64,000 nt of DNA from Paenibacillus sp. 1781tsa1 (GCF_024159265.1 NZ_JAMYWY010000001.1:4836001-4900000), one strand, 5' to 3'. Positions 17,187 through 26,490 are shown, counted from the stretch's first letter. A program made the numbers and translations. Notes: generated by a model from the sequence alone, not told the origin.

Positions 17187-19862
17187 ATGCGTCACATTTG
17201 GCACGTTTACAAAACAGACTGGTTGCATATTCTGAAGGTTCCCACAGGTATATTTTTAATTGTGGCTATCATTTTACTGCCCGGGGTGTATGACTGGGTC
17301 AACGTGAAGTCCGTATGGGACCCGTACAGTAACACCCAGGGGATCAAAATTGCAGTGACAACCGAGGACGCGGGTGCGACTGTTGCAGGAACCAATGTTA
17401 ATATCGGAGATGAACTGGTATCCAGCCTCAAACACAACGAAAAGCTAGGCTGGACTTTTGTAGATCGGGCTGAGGCTAGTCGAGGTGTGCAAACTGGAGA
17501 GTATTATGCCAGTCTGCTCATTCCCGGAGATTTTTCGTCCAAAATTACAGGTATCGTTGATGGGAAGCTGGAGCGACCGGAAGTAATCTATACCGTTAAT
17601 GAGAAGGTGAATGCCATTGCTCCTAAAATCACAGGCTCTGGTGTATCTGCCATAACAACACAAATCAATGAAAATTTCACTGAAGCCGTCAGTGAGGCCG
17701 TTCTAACCAAGTTGAAGGAAGCCGGGGTTGAAATTAACGCCCAGCTTCCAACTTTGCGCAAGATGGAAAATGGCATTTTCACACTGGAGAAAAATCTTCC
17801 GGCCATCCAAGCCGCGGGTCAAAAGGTACTGGAAGTGGAAAAAGCCATGCCTGAGATTGTAAAAGATGCTCAAAAGATCGTTGAAATCGAGAAAAAACTG
17901 CCTGAAATCAATGAAGCGGCACAGTATGTGCTCAAGGTGCAGGAGTATTGGCCACAAATTAATGATGCGGCTTCCGAAGTGCTGGCTATTCAAGGGCGAA
18001 TACCGGATATACAAAAAGCTGTAGAACGCATTCGAGAAGTGGATGCAAACTTTGGTCAGGTATCCGCTGTAATCCAAACGGCCCTGGATAAAACCGACAA
18101 GGCTCTCTCTATCGTAACCGCCGCAGAGCAGGATCTGGACAAGGTATCACAAATCGCGGGCAACGGGATTGAGCTGGCCGAAGGCTTGAATCAATTTGTA
18201 GATTCAAGTGAAGAAGCGTTCCAGGCTATTGGTCCGACAATCCGCCAAAATCTGCTGTTGGTGCAGCAGATTACTAACGCTGCTGGAGACGTATTTGCAC
18301 AATTGCAAAATTCGGATCTTAATCACCTGCCAACACCAGAAGATCTGGACCGGGTTGCTGCACGCTTGGGCATTGCGGTAAAACTTGTTGACAGTATGGC
18401 AGAACTGCTGGGCAAAATAGACAACTTGCTTCCAAGCCATCCACTTGCCGAACAAATTAATCAGCTGAACTCCGTTTCAGATAAACTTCAGTTACAAATC
18501 CGTCTGGCTGGAATCATCAGTGATGCCATGAGTCGCAATACAACGCCGCCCGCAGACATCATTGCTCAATTAAATACTCTGTCCAAGGAGATTAGCAGTG
18601 GCATTGGCAATTTCTTAACTACCTACGAAAGTGAAATATCACCGGCTCTATCGGCTGGCGTGGATAAATTGCGGTCCATCCTCTCCACTTCTTCAATTGC
18701 ACTGCAAGGAGCAAGAGATCGAATTCCGGATATTGCGGACATTCTTGCATCTGCCAAAGAAGGCATTACGTTTGGACAGACCGAGTTGACGAAAATCCAG
18801 AGCGAACTGCCCCAAATACAATCTAAGATCCACGAGATATCAGAGACACTCGCCAATAAAAGTGAAGGTTTTATTCAAGCTTTGAACACAGTGTCTTCAT
18901 TAATTCGAAACGATCTGCCCAAGCTGGAAACCAAACTGAACGAAGCAGCTAATTTTGTTCGTCATGATCTGCCTAATGCCGAGAAACAGATAGGCAAGGC
19001 ATCCGATTTTGTTCAGAACCAGCTTCCGGATGTCGAAAAAGGAGTACATCGTGTTGCCACACTGGTACGTGATGATCTGCCAGCATTGGAAAGTGCCATC
19101 AGCAAAGCTGCAGACAAGCTCAGGGAAGTCGAGGGTAATAATCAGTTTGCCGAGCTCGCCAAGCTTCTCCGCGGAGATATCGAAGAAGAGAGTGCTTTCC
19201 TTGCAAGTCCAGTGCAAATAAAGGAACAGCAGCTTTACCCGATTCCGAACTATGGATCGGCGATGTCTCCATTTTATGGCGTGCTGTCCTTGTGGGTCGG
19301 TTCAACCCTGCTGATCTCCCTGCTTCGTGCTGAAGCCGAGAATCCGGATGGAAAGTTCCGGGGATATGAGTTATATCTTGGACGTCTCGCTACTTTTCTG
19401 ACCATTGGGTTACTTCAGGCGATATGCGTCACCCTGGGAGATATCTTAATCCTTGGTACCTATGTCGCAGATAAACTGTGGTTTGTCCTGTTTGCCATGC
19501 TGGTGAGTGCCGTATTTGTCACCATCACGTACACCCTGCTGTCCGTTTTTGGAAATATCGGAAAAGGGATCGCGATCATCTTCATGGTGTTCCAGTTCTC
19601 CAGCTCTGGCGGTACGTTCCCAATCAGCATGACATCACCCTTTTTCCAGGCATTGAATCCGTTCATGCCCTTCACGTATGCGATCAGTCTGCTGCGTGAG
19701 TCGGTCGGTGGTATATTGTGGTCTACTGCCATCAAGGATATTCTGTGGTTGTGTATGTTCTTCGCGCTGAGTCTCATTGTTGCTCTCGCTTTGAAACGAC
19801 CACTCAGCAGTCTCACCAAACGTTCAGCCGAGAATGCCAAGAAGACCAAAATTATCGCTTAA
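17187..19862 (+). CDS. YhgE/Pip-family membrane protein
   Basis: 891 residues. One membrane segment near residues 20-40, the conserved start VYKTDWLHILKVPTGIF and the DWVNVKSVWDPY region mark the Pip (phage infection protein)/YhgE N-terminal domain; the C-terminal 200 residues hold five or so membrane segments of the ABC-2 type. The extracytoplasmic middle is helical and internally repetitive: five 17-residue units at about 203-288, each opening with a Pro two residues in (LPAIQAAGQK, MPEIVKDAQK, LPEINEAAQY), and four 18-residue units at about 571-642 (FVRHDLPNAEKQ type). Relatives serve as phage receptors or type VII secretion-linked proteins; role here unknown. AGGAGG lies upstream; it ends at a shared convergent terminator. 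Confidence 0.88.
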   Translation: MRHIWHVYKTDWLHILKVPTGIFLIVAIILLPGVYDWVNVKSVWDPYSNTQGIKIAVTTEDAGATVAGTNVNIGDELVSSLKHNEKLGWTFVDRAEASRGVQTGEYYASLLIPGDFSSKITGIVDGKLERPEVIYTVNEKVNAIAPKITGSGVSAITTQINENFTEAVSEAVLTKLKEAGVEINAQLPTLRKMENGIFTLEKNLPAIQAAGQKVLEVEKAMPEIVKDAQKIVEIEKKLPEINEAAQYVLKVQEYWPQINDAASEVLAIQGRIPDIQKAVERIREVDANFGQVSAVIQTALDKTDKALSIVTAAEQDLDKVSQIAGNGIELAEGLNQFVDSSEEAFQAIGPTIRQNLLLVQQITNAAGDVFAQLQNSDLNHLPTPEDLDRVAARLGIAVKLVDSMAELLGKIDNLLPSHPLAEQINQLNSVSDKLQLQIRLAGIISDAMSRNTTPPADIIAQLNTLSKEISSGIGNFLTTYESEISPALSAGVDKLRSILSTSSIALQGARDRIPDIADILASAKEGITFGQTELTKIQSELPQIQSKIHEISETLANKSEGFIQALNTVSSLIRNDLPKLETKLNEAANFVRHDLPNAEKQIGKASDFVQNQLPDVEKGVHRVATLVRDDLPALESAISKAADKLREVEGNNQFAELAKLLRGDIEEESAFLASPVQIKEQQLYPIPNYGSAMSPFYGVLSLWVGSTLLISLLRAEAENPDGKFRGYELYLGRLATFLTIGLLQAICVTLGDILILGTYVADKLWFVLFAMLVSAVFVTITYTLLSVFGNIGKGIAIIFMVFQFSSSGGTFPISMTSPFFQALNPFMPFTYAISLLRESVGGILWSTAIKDILWLCMFFALSLIVALALKRPLSSLTKRSAENAKKTKIIA

Positions 19863-19879
19863 CTCATTAGCTGGACACT

Positions 19880-19928
19880 AAATAAGATAAGGCCATTGGA
19901 CTTTCCATCCAATGGCCTTATCTTATTT
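19880..19928. terminator. Bidirectional terminator between convergent genes
   Basis: A perfect 21-pair inverted repeat (19880-19900 with 19908-19928) and a 7-base loop, sitting between the plus-strand YhgE/Pip gene and the minus-strand membrane protein gene. The stem ends in AAATAAG/CTTATTT, so it gives T-rich tails both ways. Confidence 0.85.
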
Positions 19929-19952
19929 CATTATATGAATCGAACATTTTGA

Positions 19953-21257
19953 TTATTTCACTGAGCGTTCCTGTTCCAACTGATCATAAGATTGCTTGAT
20001 TGTTGTTAATGTTTCTACATGGCGATAGATGTTGTTACTTGCCGTAACGATAACGCATAACATAATCAAGCCCATAATCACTTTTTTCCCCAATCCCCGA
20101 CGAAGGCTGATGACGAAACCTCCACCCAACAGGAAGAACGCAAATAGATAGTGCCCTGCATACAGGTACATATCATATTGAAATACAGCCAGACCAAAGC
20201 CCACGACTACATGAAGCAAAAAGGCAAACAGAATATATGGCACCAGGGTCCACACTTCTCGTTCACGAATGCCCTTAATGAAACCCATGAGTGCCAGTAG
20301 TAAAATAAAGATACCTGTAATCTGTACATAGATTGGATTGGAACGGGATAGATCCGTAACAAAGGCCGCCATGCCCGGGTCCAGTAAATGCATCTTAGGT
20401 GTCAGCATCGGATTAATGGTTAACATGGTCAATGCTTTCCAATGAACAGCAAACTGGAATGGTGTTGCATAGCTGGTTCCACCATTTTGAATGCCCAACA
20501 GCCAGTTACTAACCCAGCTGCGACCTCCAAAGGCAACATACTGAATGCCAGTTAATACGACGATAATCAGAACCGCCAATGCCATGATGCCGATGTATTT
20601 TTTCAAATTCGCCTTATTGCGCCATGCATGCATATTGAAAAAAGAGGCAGCAGCAAATGGTACGATATTTGTCGAGGTTAGTCCGAAATTTATGGACGCA
20701 ATCAATGCATTGGGTATATATCGTACGTCCTGACGCTCACGAGTATACTGCATGTAAACCACAGAGAGAAGGATAACGAACTGTACATACGGATACGAGT
20801 CCGGAATCAATGCGGTATACATCAAGTAGGAACTGAAACCAAACAACATGGCGAACAGCAGCGGTGTGATGGTCGGTTTATCTTCTTTTTGACTCAGGAA
20901 CAGATACGCCAGCACCACTGAACCCGCATTCACCAGCGATTGCAGGACCAGGAAGAACCAGTTGCCTCCCAGCAGCTTCGCTACAGCCGCAAGGGTGACT
21001 GCGAGAAAGGAAATCAGCGGATGAATAACGGAAGAACTGTTGTCCCCATAATACATGGAAGGATCAAAGTTGAATAAATTGATCGGAAACAGCGTTGTAT
21101 TAAATGGGGTATACTTCCCAAGTAATTCTGCATTATTTTCAATGTACAGAACGTACGAGCCATTCATTAAACCATAGAACAGCGCAAATCCCGCAAACAG
21201 GTAAAAGGCTGTCCAGTTGGCTCTGCGATTATAAAATAAGTAATCTAAAAAGTTCAT
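19953..21257 (-). CDS. Polytopic membrane protein, putative GT-C glycosyltransferase
   Basis: 434 residues with roughly ten to twelve hydrophobic segments and a short charged C-terminus. A first outside loop of about 60 residues carries FNFDPSMYYGDNSSSVIHP, with acidic residues placed as in GT-C enzymes that use polyprenyl-phosphate sugars as donors. I do not recognise an exact family. It is the last gene of a five-gene minus-strand cassette with a UbiA-type prenyl-phosphate transferase, a HAD phosphatase and two small transporters, which suggests it spends the sugar donor made by them. The alternative is a polysaccharide polymerase or an unrelated transporter. Only a weak ribosome binding site is visible. 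Confidence 0.6.
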   Translation of the reverse strand: MNFLDYLFYNRRANWTAFYLFAGFALFYGLMNGSYVLYIENNAELLGKYTPFNTTLFPINLFNFDPSMYYGDNSSSVIHPLISFLAVTLAAVAKLLGGNWFFLVLQSLVNAGSVVLAYLFLSQKEDKPTITPLLFAMLFGFSSYLMYTALIPDSYPYVQFVILLSVVYMQYTRERQDVRYIPNALIASINFGLTSTNIVPFAAASFFNMHAWRNKANLKKYIGIMALAVLIIVVLTGIQYVAFGGRSWVSNWLLGIQNGGTSYATPFQFAVHWKALTMLTINPMLTPKMHLLDPGMAAFVTDLSRSNPIYVQITGIFILLLALMGFIKGIREREVWTLVPYILFAFLLHVVVGFGLAVFQYDMYLYAGHYLFAFFLLGGGFVISLRRGLGKKVIMGLIMLCVIVTASNNIYRHVETLTTIKQSYDQLEQERSVK

Positions 21258-21316
21258 GCTTTCATTTCACATCCAATAAATTTTATAGTGCTCGTGTAAA
21301 TAATCTTTAGTTCAAC

Positions 21317-21637
21317 TTAGAACACCAATAAACATAGGCCACCCATAATACATGCCACACCTATCCAGCGTAAAGGCCCCACCGCCTCTTTAAATACCAA
21401 CATGGCAATGATCAGGGTCCAGACATAGGTTAATGCGTTCGCAGGCAGGACAACGGTTAACGGAAGAAACTTCAACAATACAATATTCAGCAACGCACCC
21501 GTTCCGTAGAATCCGAGCCCCATGAGTACATGCAGACGATTGCGACTAGTAGCATAAGCTTTCAGTCCGGCCCCGCCCAGTGCACCACACAACGTCATGA
21601 CAATTAATACGGCAACCATCCAGCTATCGATCAACAC
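21317..21637 (-). CDS. Small EamA/SMR-type transporter, second of a pair
   Basis: 106 residues, four hydrophobic helices, with the SMR-like pattern LPLTVVLPANALTYVWTLIIA in helices two to three. GTG start with GGGGTGA nine bases upstream; overlaps the end of its partner gene by 14 bases. Pairs of such half-size proteins include ArnE/ArnF, which flip undecaprenyl-phosphate sugars, and EbrAB/YvdRS drug pumps. Position next to a polyprenyl-phosphate sugar pathway favours the flippase reading. Confidence 0.75.
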   Translation of the reverse strand: MLIDSWMVAVLIVMTLCGALGGAGLKAYATSRNRLHVLMGLGFYGTGALLNIVLLKFLPLTVVLPANALTYVWTLIIAMLVFKEAVGPLRWIGVACIMGGLCLLVF

Positions 21638-21953
21638 TGGTTAATGTCACCCCGATTCCAAGCAACACAACTGCCGCCAGCTTCTGCACCGTAATTTCTT
21701 CCCCAAGCAAAAAATATCCATAGATTAAGGCAAACACGTAACTGGCACACATCAACGGATAAGCAACAGAAAGTTTCTCCAGAGCAAAAGCTTTAATCAT
21801 CAAAATCGCTCCAAGTCCATAACACAAAAAACCAACACCAAGGTAGATCCACTCGGTTAGTCCCCATTTCCAGAACAATTGACCCGTTGCTGTCAGAAAA
21901 GCGGAAACGAGCATCAACCATTTACCGGTATGACGCGATTTTATTTCCCCCAC
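21624..21953 (-). CDS. Small EamA/SMR-type transporter, first of a pair
   Basis: 109 residues with four membrane helices after a short basic start. The helix ATGQLFWKWGL resembles ArnE/EmrE helix one (a polar residue in mid-helix), and LSVAYPLMCASYVFALI is the conserved second-third helix region. GTG start at 21953 with GGAGG seven bases upstream, inside the end of the HAD gene. Probably forms a heterodimer with the overlapping downstream gene product and translocates the lipid-linked sugar. Confidence 0.75.
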   Translation of the reverse strand: MGEIKSRHTGKWLMLVSAFLTATGQLFWKWGLTEWIYLGVGFLCYGLGAILMIKAFALEKLSVAYPLMCASYVFALIYGYFLLGEEITVQKLAAVVLLGIGVTLTSVDR

Positions 21954-22573
21954 GTTAATGCCTCCATGTCCGGAACACGCTTGTTAATAAAGTATCGTTG
22001 ACTTACAAGCTGCATGACTGGAAGGTCGGATAAGGAGTCCGAGTAGGAACATGACTGGTCATAATCAATGACCATATTCTTATCACTCAGATAAGCCTGA
22101 ATTCGGCGGACCTTCTCTTCCCCTTTGCAATTGCTGCCATCAACTCTGCATGTGTAACCATTCTCATGACGGACAAGTTCAGTTCCTATCACATGATCCA
22201 CCCAGGGAAAATTATTAAAGTATTTCATATAGGCATGCGGAGATGCAGTTACCAGCAAGACATGATAGCCTGCTTCTTTACGGTGTTGCATCTCTACACT
22301 GGCCTCGGCAAAAATGGACGTACGCAAACGAGTATCAAAGAAATGTTCGAGATCTTTTTCAGACATACGCTCAATTTCTTGAAAGTAGGATCGTTTGACT
22401 TGTTCAACCGTCATGAAGCCTGCCTTGAATAACACGGTATGTAATGCGATGACAGGCAATCTCCATACCTGCCACGGGTAACGGCGAACACCGTAATGCA
22501 CAAATTGAAACATGGAATCACTGCGTATGATCGTTTTATCAATATCAAAAATGGCGACTTTCGTGCTTTTCAC
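21941..22573 (-). CDS. HAD-IB family phosphatase (SerB-like)
   Basis: 210 residues. The HAD nucleophile motif is FDIDKTI at residues 9-15; a small cap with helices follows; motif II lies in HVLLVTASPHAYM, and the acidic motif near 190 reads CSYSDSLSDLPVM. This is the TIGR01490-like HAD-IB group. GTG start with GAGGGGGA upstream. It follows the UbiA gene by 18 bases. In related pathways a phosphatase removes the 5-phosphate from polyprenyl-phosphoribose-5-phosphate; that is my proposed role. It could equally be a phosphoserine-type hydrolase. Confidence 0.85.
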   Translation of the reverse strand: MKSTKVAIFDIDKTIIRSDSMFQFVHYGVRRYPWQVWRLPVIALHTVLFKAGFMTVEQVKRSYFQEIERMSEKDLEHFFDTRLRTSIFAEASVEMQHRKEAGYHVLLVTASPHAYMKYFNNFPWVDHVIGTELVRHENGYTCRVDGSNCKGEEKVRRIQAYLSDKNMVIDYDQSCSYSDSLSDLPVMQLVSQRYFINKRVPDMEALTWGK

Positions 22574-22591
22574 CCTGATCCCCCTCAGCCT

Positions 22592-23506
22592 TTATTCAAA
22601 GATTGCAAAGATTGTAACAACACTTATCACATACAACATAACCGTAATTAATATGGGCTTGTCCTCAAACAGCACCCGATCGGGCGAACCTCCCTGGTTC
22701 TTCATGTGGATCAGATACAGATAACGGAACATGCCGTAAATGACCAATGGAATCGTCCACATCAGATGAATGGTTCGATCTGAAGTGAATGTGAACAGGG
22801 AATAACTGATAATCGTAGCTGTCGTCACAATCGTATTGAATTGATCCAGTAATGTAATGGAGTAGTTATCCAAAACCTTACGGTGTGATCCCGTATTTCC
22901 CTCAAGCAACGTAAGTTCATTTCTGCGTTTGCCAATGGCCAAAAACAACGACAACAACATCGTACAGATCAAAAACCACGGTGTGAATGGCACATGGATC
23001 AGCACACCACCTGCAATAGCACGAAGTACAAAGCCGGCTGCAATGGTCATCATATCCAGGATAACGAGATGTTTCAGCACAAATGAATACGAGACATTTA
23101 ATAAGAAATAGACGATACATAACACCCCAAATAGAGGGTTCATCATGAAGGCCGTTCCTACGGAAAGGATTAACAGAATAATGCCAAACAACAAAGCATG
23201 ACTCGGATTCACCTGCCCAGAAGCCATGGGACGATACTTTTTCACCGGATGCTGCCGATCCCTGTCCCTGTCTACGAAGTCATTCAAAATATAAACACAG
23301 CCTGCAACAAGGCTAAATAGAATAAAACCAAGCAACGTCGCAAGAATGGTTTCCGTCCGAATCTCTTCAAAAGAAAATAGTAACGCAGCAAATAACAGCA
23401 GATTTTTGGTCCACTGTTTGGGTCTTAACAATCTGATTAATCCTGACACTGTACTGCCTTTTCCTGTAGCCGGTGAGGACACCGTACTTGTTCGTGATGA
23501 TAACAA
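22592..23506 (-). CDS. UbiA-family prenyltransferase, decaprenyl-phosphate phosphoribosyltransferase-like
   Basis: 304 residues with about eight or nine membrane helices. The UbiA Asp-rich motif is NDFVDRDRDRQHPVKKYRP, and the start LIRLLRPKQWTKNLLLFAAL is characteristic of the group that transfers phosphoribose from PRPP to polyprenyl phosphate (mycobacterial Rv3806c type) rather than of quinone or heme enzymes. The second motif region reads VILDMMTIAAGFVLRAIAGG. TTG start at 23506 with GGGAG nine bases upstream. First gene of the cassette, behind a sigma-A promoter. Confidence 0.82.
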   Translation of the reverse strand: MLSSRTSTVSSPATGKGSTVSGLIRLLRPKQWTKNLLLFAALLFSFEEIRTETILATLLGFILFSLVAGCVYILNDFVDRDRDRQHPVKKYRPMASGQVNPSHALLFGIILLILSVGTAFMMNPLFGVLCIVYFLLNVSYSFVLKHLVILDMMTIAAGFVLRAIAGGVLIHVPFTPWFLICTMLLSLFLAIGKRRNELTLLEGNTGSHRKVLDNYSITLLDQFNTIVTTATIISYSLFTFTSDRTIHLMWTIPLVIYGMFRYLYLIHMKNQGGSPDRVLFEDKPILITVMLYVISVVTIFAIFE

Positions 23507-23563
23507 TTGTAATAACTCCCTTCAAAAACAACTTCTGTATATAACAAATAACGTAAAGATCTA

Positions 23564-23592
23564 ATCATATGTTGCTTGTATAATTTTGTAAA
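23564..23592 (-). promoter_or_regulatory. Sigma-A promoter of the UbiA cassette
   Basis: TTTACA (23587-23592) and TATGAT (23564-23569) on minus, separated by 17 bases, with a start of transcription near 23557, about 50 bases before the TTG start codon. Confidence 0.65.
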
Positions 23593-23625
23593 GGGAGTAA
23601 ATGAAAAAAAATCTAATATGAACAT

Positions 23626-23652
23626 AAAAAAAGAGACCGTTACCGGTCTCTT
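23626..23652 (-). terminator. Intrinsic terminator after dapL
   Basis: AAGAGACCG pairs perfectly with CGGTCTCTT around a 4-base loop and is followed by a run of T on minus. It separates dapL from the downstream UbiA cassette. Confidence 0.85.
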
Positions 23653-23676
23653 CGTTTAATCTATAGGGTACTACAA

Positions 23677-24930
23677 TTAAAATTCGAATTGCACATCGCT
23701 CAGACGACGTTTGATCTCAGCAATAACACGTTTCTCTTCTTCTTCACCCTTAGCTTCAAAGGTTACGGAGAAACGAACAAAGTTACCAGCATCATCCCAA
23801 GGTACGGATGAGATCAGTTTCTCACGGATCAGGAATTGGGAGAAATCTTCACCGGATTCGAAGCGACGTCCGCCAACCACACCTTTTGGTGCTTCTACAT
23901 ACAGGAAGAATGAACCTTTAGGTTTTTCAGCCTGGAAGCCCAGTTCGTTCAATGCGGCAACGAGCATGTCGTGACGGCGAGAATATTTCTCTGCAATTTT
24001 TTCCGTAATTTCAGGGTGATTCAATCCATAAGCAGCAGCCTTTTGAATCGCGATGAACTGACCGGAGTCATTGTTGTCCTTCACATCACTGAATGCTTTG
24101 ACTACAAGCGGGTTACCCGCTACGAATCCGATTCTCCAACCCGTCATGTTGTAGGACTTGGATAGAGAGTGCAGCTCTACGCCGACATCCTTCGCACCAG
24201 GTACCGACAGGAAGCTGAACGGTTTTTTGCCATCATACGTCAATGCTGCATATGGAGCATCATGTACAACCACAACGTTGTATTTCTTAGCCCACTCCAC
24301 GACTTCAGTGAAGAACTCCACCGTCGCGCTTGCGCCTGTTGGGTTGTTCGGATAGTTCAGGTAGAGCAACTTCGCACGTTTTGCGATGTCTTCCGGGATA
24401 GCCGTCAGATCAGGCAAGAAGTTGTTCTCTTTCGTCAACTGGATGTTGAACACTTCTCCACCCAGATACTTCGTATGTGTACCCATAACCGGGTAACCTG
24501 GAACGGTCATGATCGTCACATCACCCGGATTGATGAAGCATGAAGGCATCATCGCCAAAGCCGGTTTGGAACCAATGGAGTGCACGATTTCAGTATCAGC
24601 ATCGATACCGTCTACGTTAAATACGTTTTTCAGGTAAGAAGCAGCGGCAGCCTTGAATTCAGGAATACCATTGTCGGCATAACCACGGTTCTCAGGTCTG
24701 GAAGCTTCTTCAGCAAGTGCAGCTACAATGCCTGCATCCGCCATTTCATCCGGTTCACCTACACCAAGGTCAATCAGTTCCACATCGGGAAAATCTTTTT
24801 TGGCCGAAGCTTTGGCACGTTTGATTTTCTCGAATTTATAAATGTTCGTGTCTTTACCATAGTTGGAGCCACCGATACGGTCGGCAAAATTAGTCTGAAT
24901 GTAAGTTTCTTGGTATTTATCGATACTCAT
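23677..24930 (-). CDS. dapL: LL-diaminopimelate aminotransferase-type PLP enzyme
   Basis: 417 residues, class I/II aminotransferase fold. The PLP-lysine motif is SLSKSYNMTGWRIGF, the Asn-Pro segment LNYPNNPTGA, and the conserved Arg lies in NFVRFSV near the end. Sequences of this kind in Paenibacillus are annotated as LL-diaminopimelate aminotransferase, which would convert tetrahydrodipicolinate to LL-DAP for lysine and murein; the meso-DAP-type MurE in this window fits. An aspartate or alanine aminotransferase role is not excluded. GAGGAG directly touches an ATG at 24942, whereas the ATG at 24930 is properly spaced, so the latter is chosen. Confidence 0.8.
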   Translation of the reverse strand: MSIDKYQETYIQTNFADRIGGSNYGKDTNIYKFEKIKRAKASAKKDFPDVELIDLGVGEPDEMADAGIVAALAEEASRPENRGYADNGIPEFKAAAASYLKNVFNVDGIDADTEIVHSIGSKPALAMMPSCFINPGDVTIMTVPGYPVMGTHTKYLGGEVFNIQLTKENNFLPDLTAIPEDIAKRAKLLYLNYPNNPTGASATVEFFTEVVEWAKKYNVVVVHDAPYAALTYDGKKPFSFLSVPGAKDVGVELHSLSKSYNMTGWRIGFVAGNPLVVKAFSDVKDNNDSGQFIAIQKAAAYGLNHPEITEKIAEKYSRRHDMLVAALNELGFQAEKPKGSFFLYVEAPKGVVGGRRFESGEDFSQFLIREKLISSVPWDDAGNFVRFSVTFEAKGEEEEKRVIAEIKRRLSDVQFEF

Positions 24931-25040
24931 AACGTTGTTCATCTCCTCATTTGACGCAAATTTCTACACTTTAATATGAAGCATTTGCGTGATCAAAGCC
25001 ATGGACAAAGTATCCGAACATTTGTACTTTCTTGGAACTG

Positions 25041-26003
25041 TTAACGACTGCGTAGTGAGGCAAGAACGTCTTCCATATCTTGAGGAAGCGGAGCTGAGAA
25101 TTCAAGGTATTCTCCCGTTGTTGGATGCACAAATCCAAGAATGGCCGCATGAAGAGCCTGTCCTTGCATTTTGATGCCTTTATTCCGTCCATAAGTTGGA
25201 TCTCCTACAAGCGGATGACCAATAAATTTCATGTGAACCCGAATCTGGTGAGTACGTCCCGTCTCCAGTTTCAATTCCAGCAAGGTGTAATCATTAATCC
25301 GCTCTGTAACGGTAAAATGCGTAACGGCATGTTTACTGTTACGTTCTGTGACCGTATACATTTTGCGGTCATTGGTATCTCGTCCAATCGGTGCATCAAC
25401 GGTCCCCTGATCATGATTAAGATGACCATGAACGAGCGCAATATACCGTCTATTCACCGTATGTTCCTTCAACTGAGCAGCCAGTGATGCATGCGCACGA
25501 TCGTTCTTGGCAGCCATAATCAGGCCAGATGTATCCTTATCGATACGATGCACAATACCAGGACGCAACTCCCCATTAATACCCGAGAGGTCTTTACAGT
25601 GATGCATAAGTGCATTAACGAGGGTACCGGACGTATGCCCTGGTGCTGGATGCACCACAAGACCACGCTGTTTGTTAATCACGATCAGGTCGCTGTCTTC
25701 GTATACCACTTCCAGTGGAATATCTTCGGCAACGATCTCAACAGCAGTTGGTTCTGGAATCTGTAACTCGACCAGATCCCCTTCGGATAACTTGGCATTG
25801 GCTTTAACTACAGCACCATTTACCGTAACCATTCCGTCTCCGATCCACAATTGAACTTGGGAGCGAGATACGTTATCTACCGCTTCCGTAATATATTTGT
25901 CAATTCGTTCTTTTTTATGTTCAGCGGCAACGGTCCATTCCATACGTTCATTGCCATTCATTAGTTCTTCGTCGTTAATCTGTTCCTTATTCGGATTACT
26001 CAT
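25041..26003 (-). CDS. RluA/RluD-type rRNA pseudouridine synthase
   Basis: 320 residues. An N-terminal S4 RNA-binding domain (DKYITEAVDNVSRSQVQLWI) precedes the pseudouridine synthase domain with the catalytic Asp in RPGIVHRIDKDTSGLI. The family modifies 23S rRNA uridines; the RluD-like length and S4 domain point to the helix 69 sites, though this is not certain. The reading frame extends to 26069 inside lspA, but GAAGGGAATG stands properly before the ATG at 26003, which overlaps the lspA stop by eight bases. Same lspA-rluD pairing as ylyB in Bacillus. Confidence 0.93.
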   Translation of the reverse strand: MSNPNKEQINDEELMNGNERMEWTVAAEHKKERIDKYITEAVDNVSRSQVQLWIGDGMVTVNGAVVKANAKLSEGDLVELQIPEPTAVEIVAEDIPLEVVYEDSDLIVINKQRGLVVHPAPGHTSGTLVNALMHHCKDLSGINGELRPGIVHRIDKDTSGLIMAAKNDRAHASLAAQLKEHTVNRRYIALVHGHLNHDQGTVDAPIGRDTNDRKMYTVTERNSKHAVTHFTVTERINDYTLLELKLETGRTHQIRVHMKFIGHPLVGDPTYGRNKGIKMQGQALHAAILGFVHPTTGEYLEFSAPLPQDMEDVLASLRSR

Positions 26004-26490
26004 GATGTTCATTCCCTTCAATCTTCGCGGCTGCTTTTTCGCGCCGTCCTTCAAGTAACGTCTCCACAATGATCAACGCTACACCGATGCAGATTGCCGA
26101 GTCTGCGATGTTAAAAATGGGAAACGTATAACTTCCAAAATTAAGTTGTACAAAATCCACAACTTCTCCGGTCAATGCCCGGTCAAGGAAGTTGCCAATT
26201 GCTCCACCAAGCACCAAACTAAGCGCTACAGGCAGCAATTTGTGCGGGGTATCTTTTACCTTTTGCAAATACCAAATCAAGGCAACGACCACAATCAACG
26301 TAACCACAATAAAGAACCAACGCTGGTCTTGCAGAATGCCAAAAGCTGCTCCTGAGTTACGATGTGATGTGATGACAAAGAAATTGCCGATTACCGGAAT
26401 TTCTTCTCTGAGTTCCATCCGGGTTGCAATCAGATACTTGGTTCCCTGATCCAATAAAAATACGATAAAAGCGAGGATATAATACACCAC
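25996..26490 (-). CDS. lspA: Prolipoprotein signal peptidase (signal peptidase II)
   Basis: 164 residues, four membrane helices. Cleaves lipoprotein signal peptides in front of the lipidated Cys. The catalytic Asp residues are seen in GNFLDRA and FNIADSAI, with the family motif RNSGAAFGI and VDFVQL. GTG start at 26490 with CGGAG upstream. It would process the lipoproteins encoded at the left end of the window. Confidence 0.97.
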   Translation of the reverse strand: MVYYILAFIVFLLDQGTKYLIATRMELREEIPVIGNFFVITSHRNSGAAFGILQDQRWFFIVVTLIVVVALIWYLQKVKDTPHKLLPVALSLVLGGAIGNFLDRALTGEVVDFVQLNFGSYTFPIFNIADSAICIGVALIIVETLLEGRREKAAAKIEGNEHHE

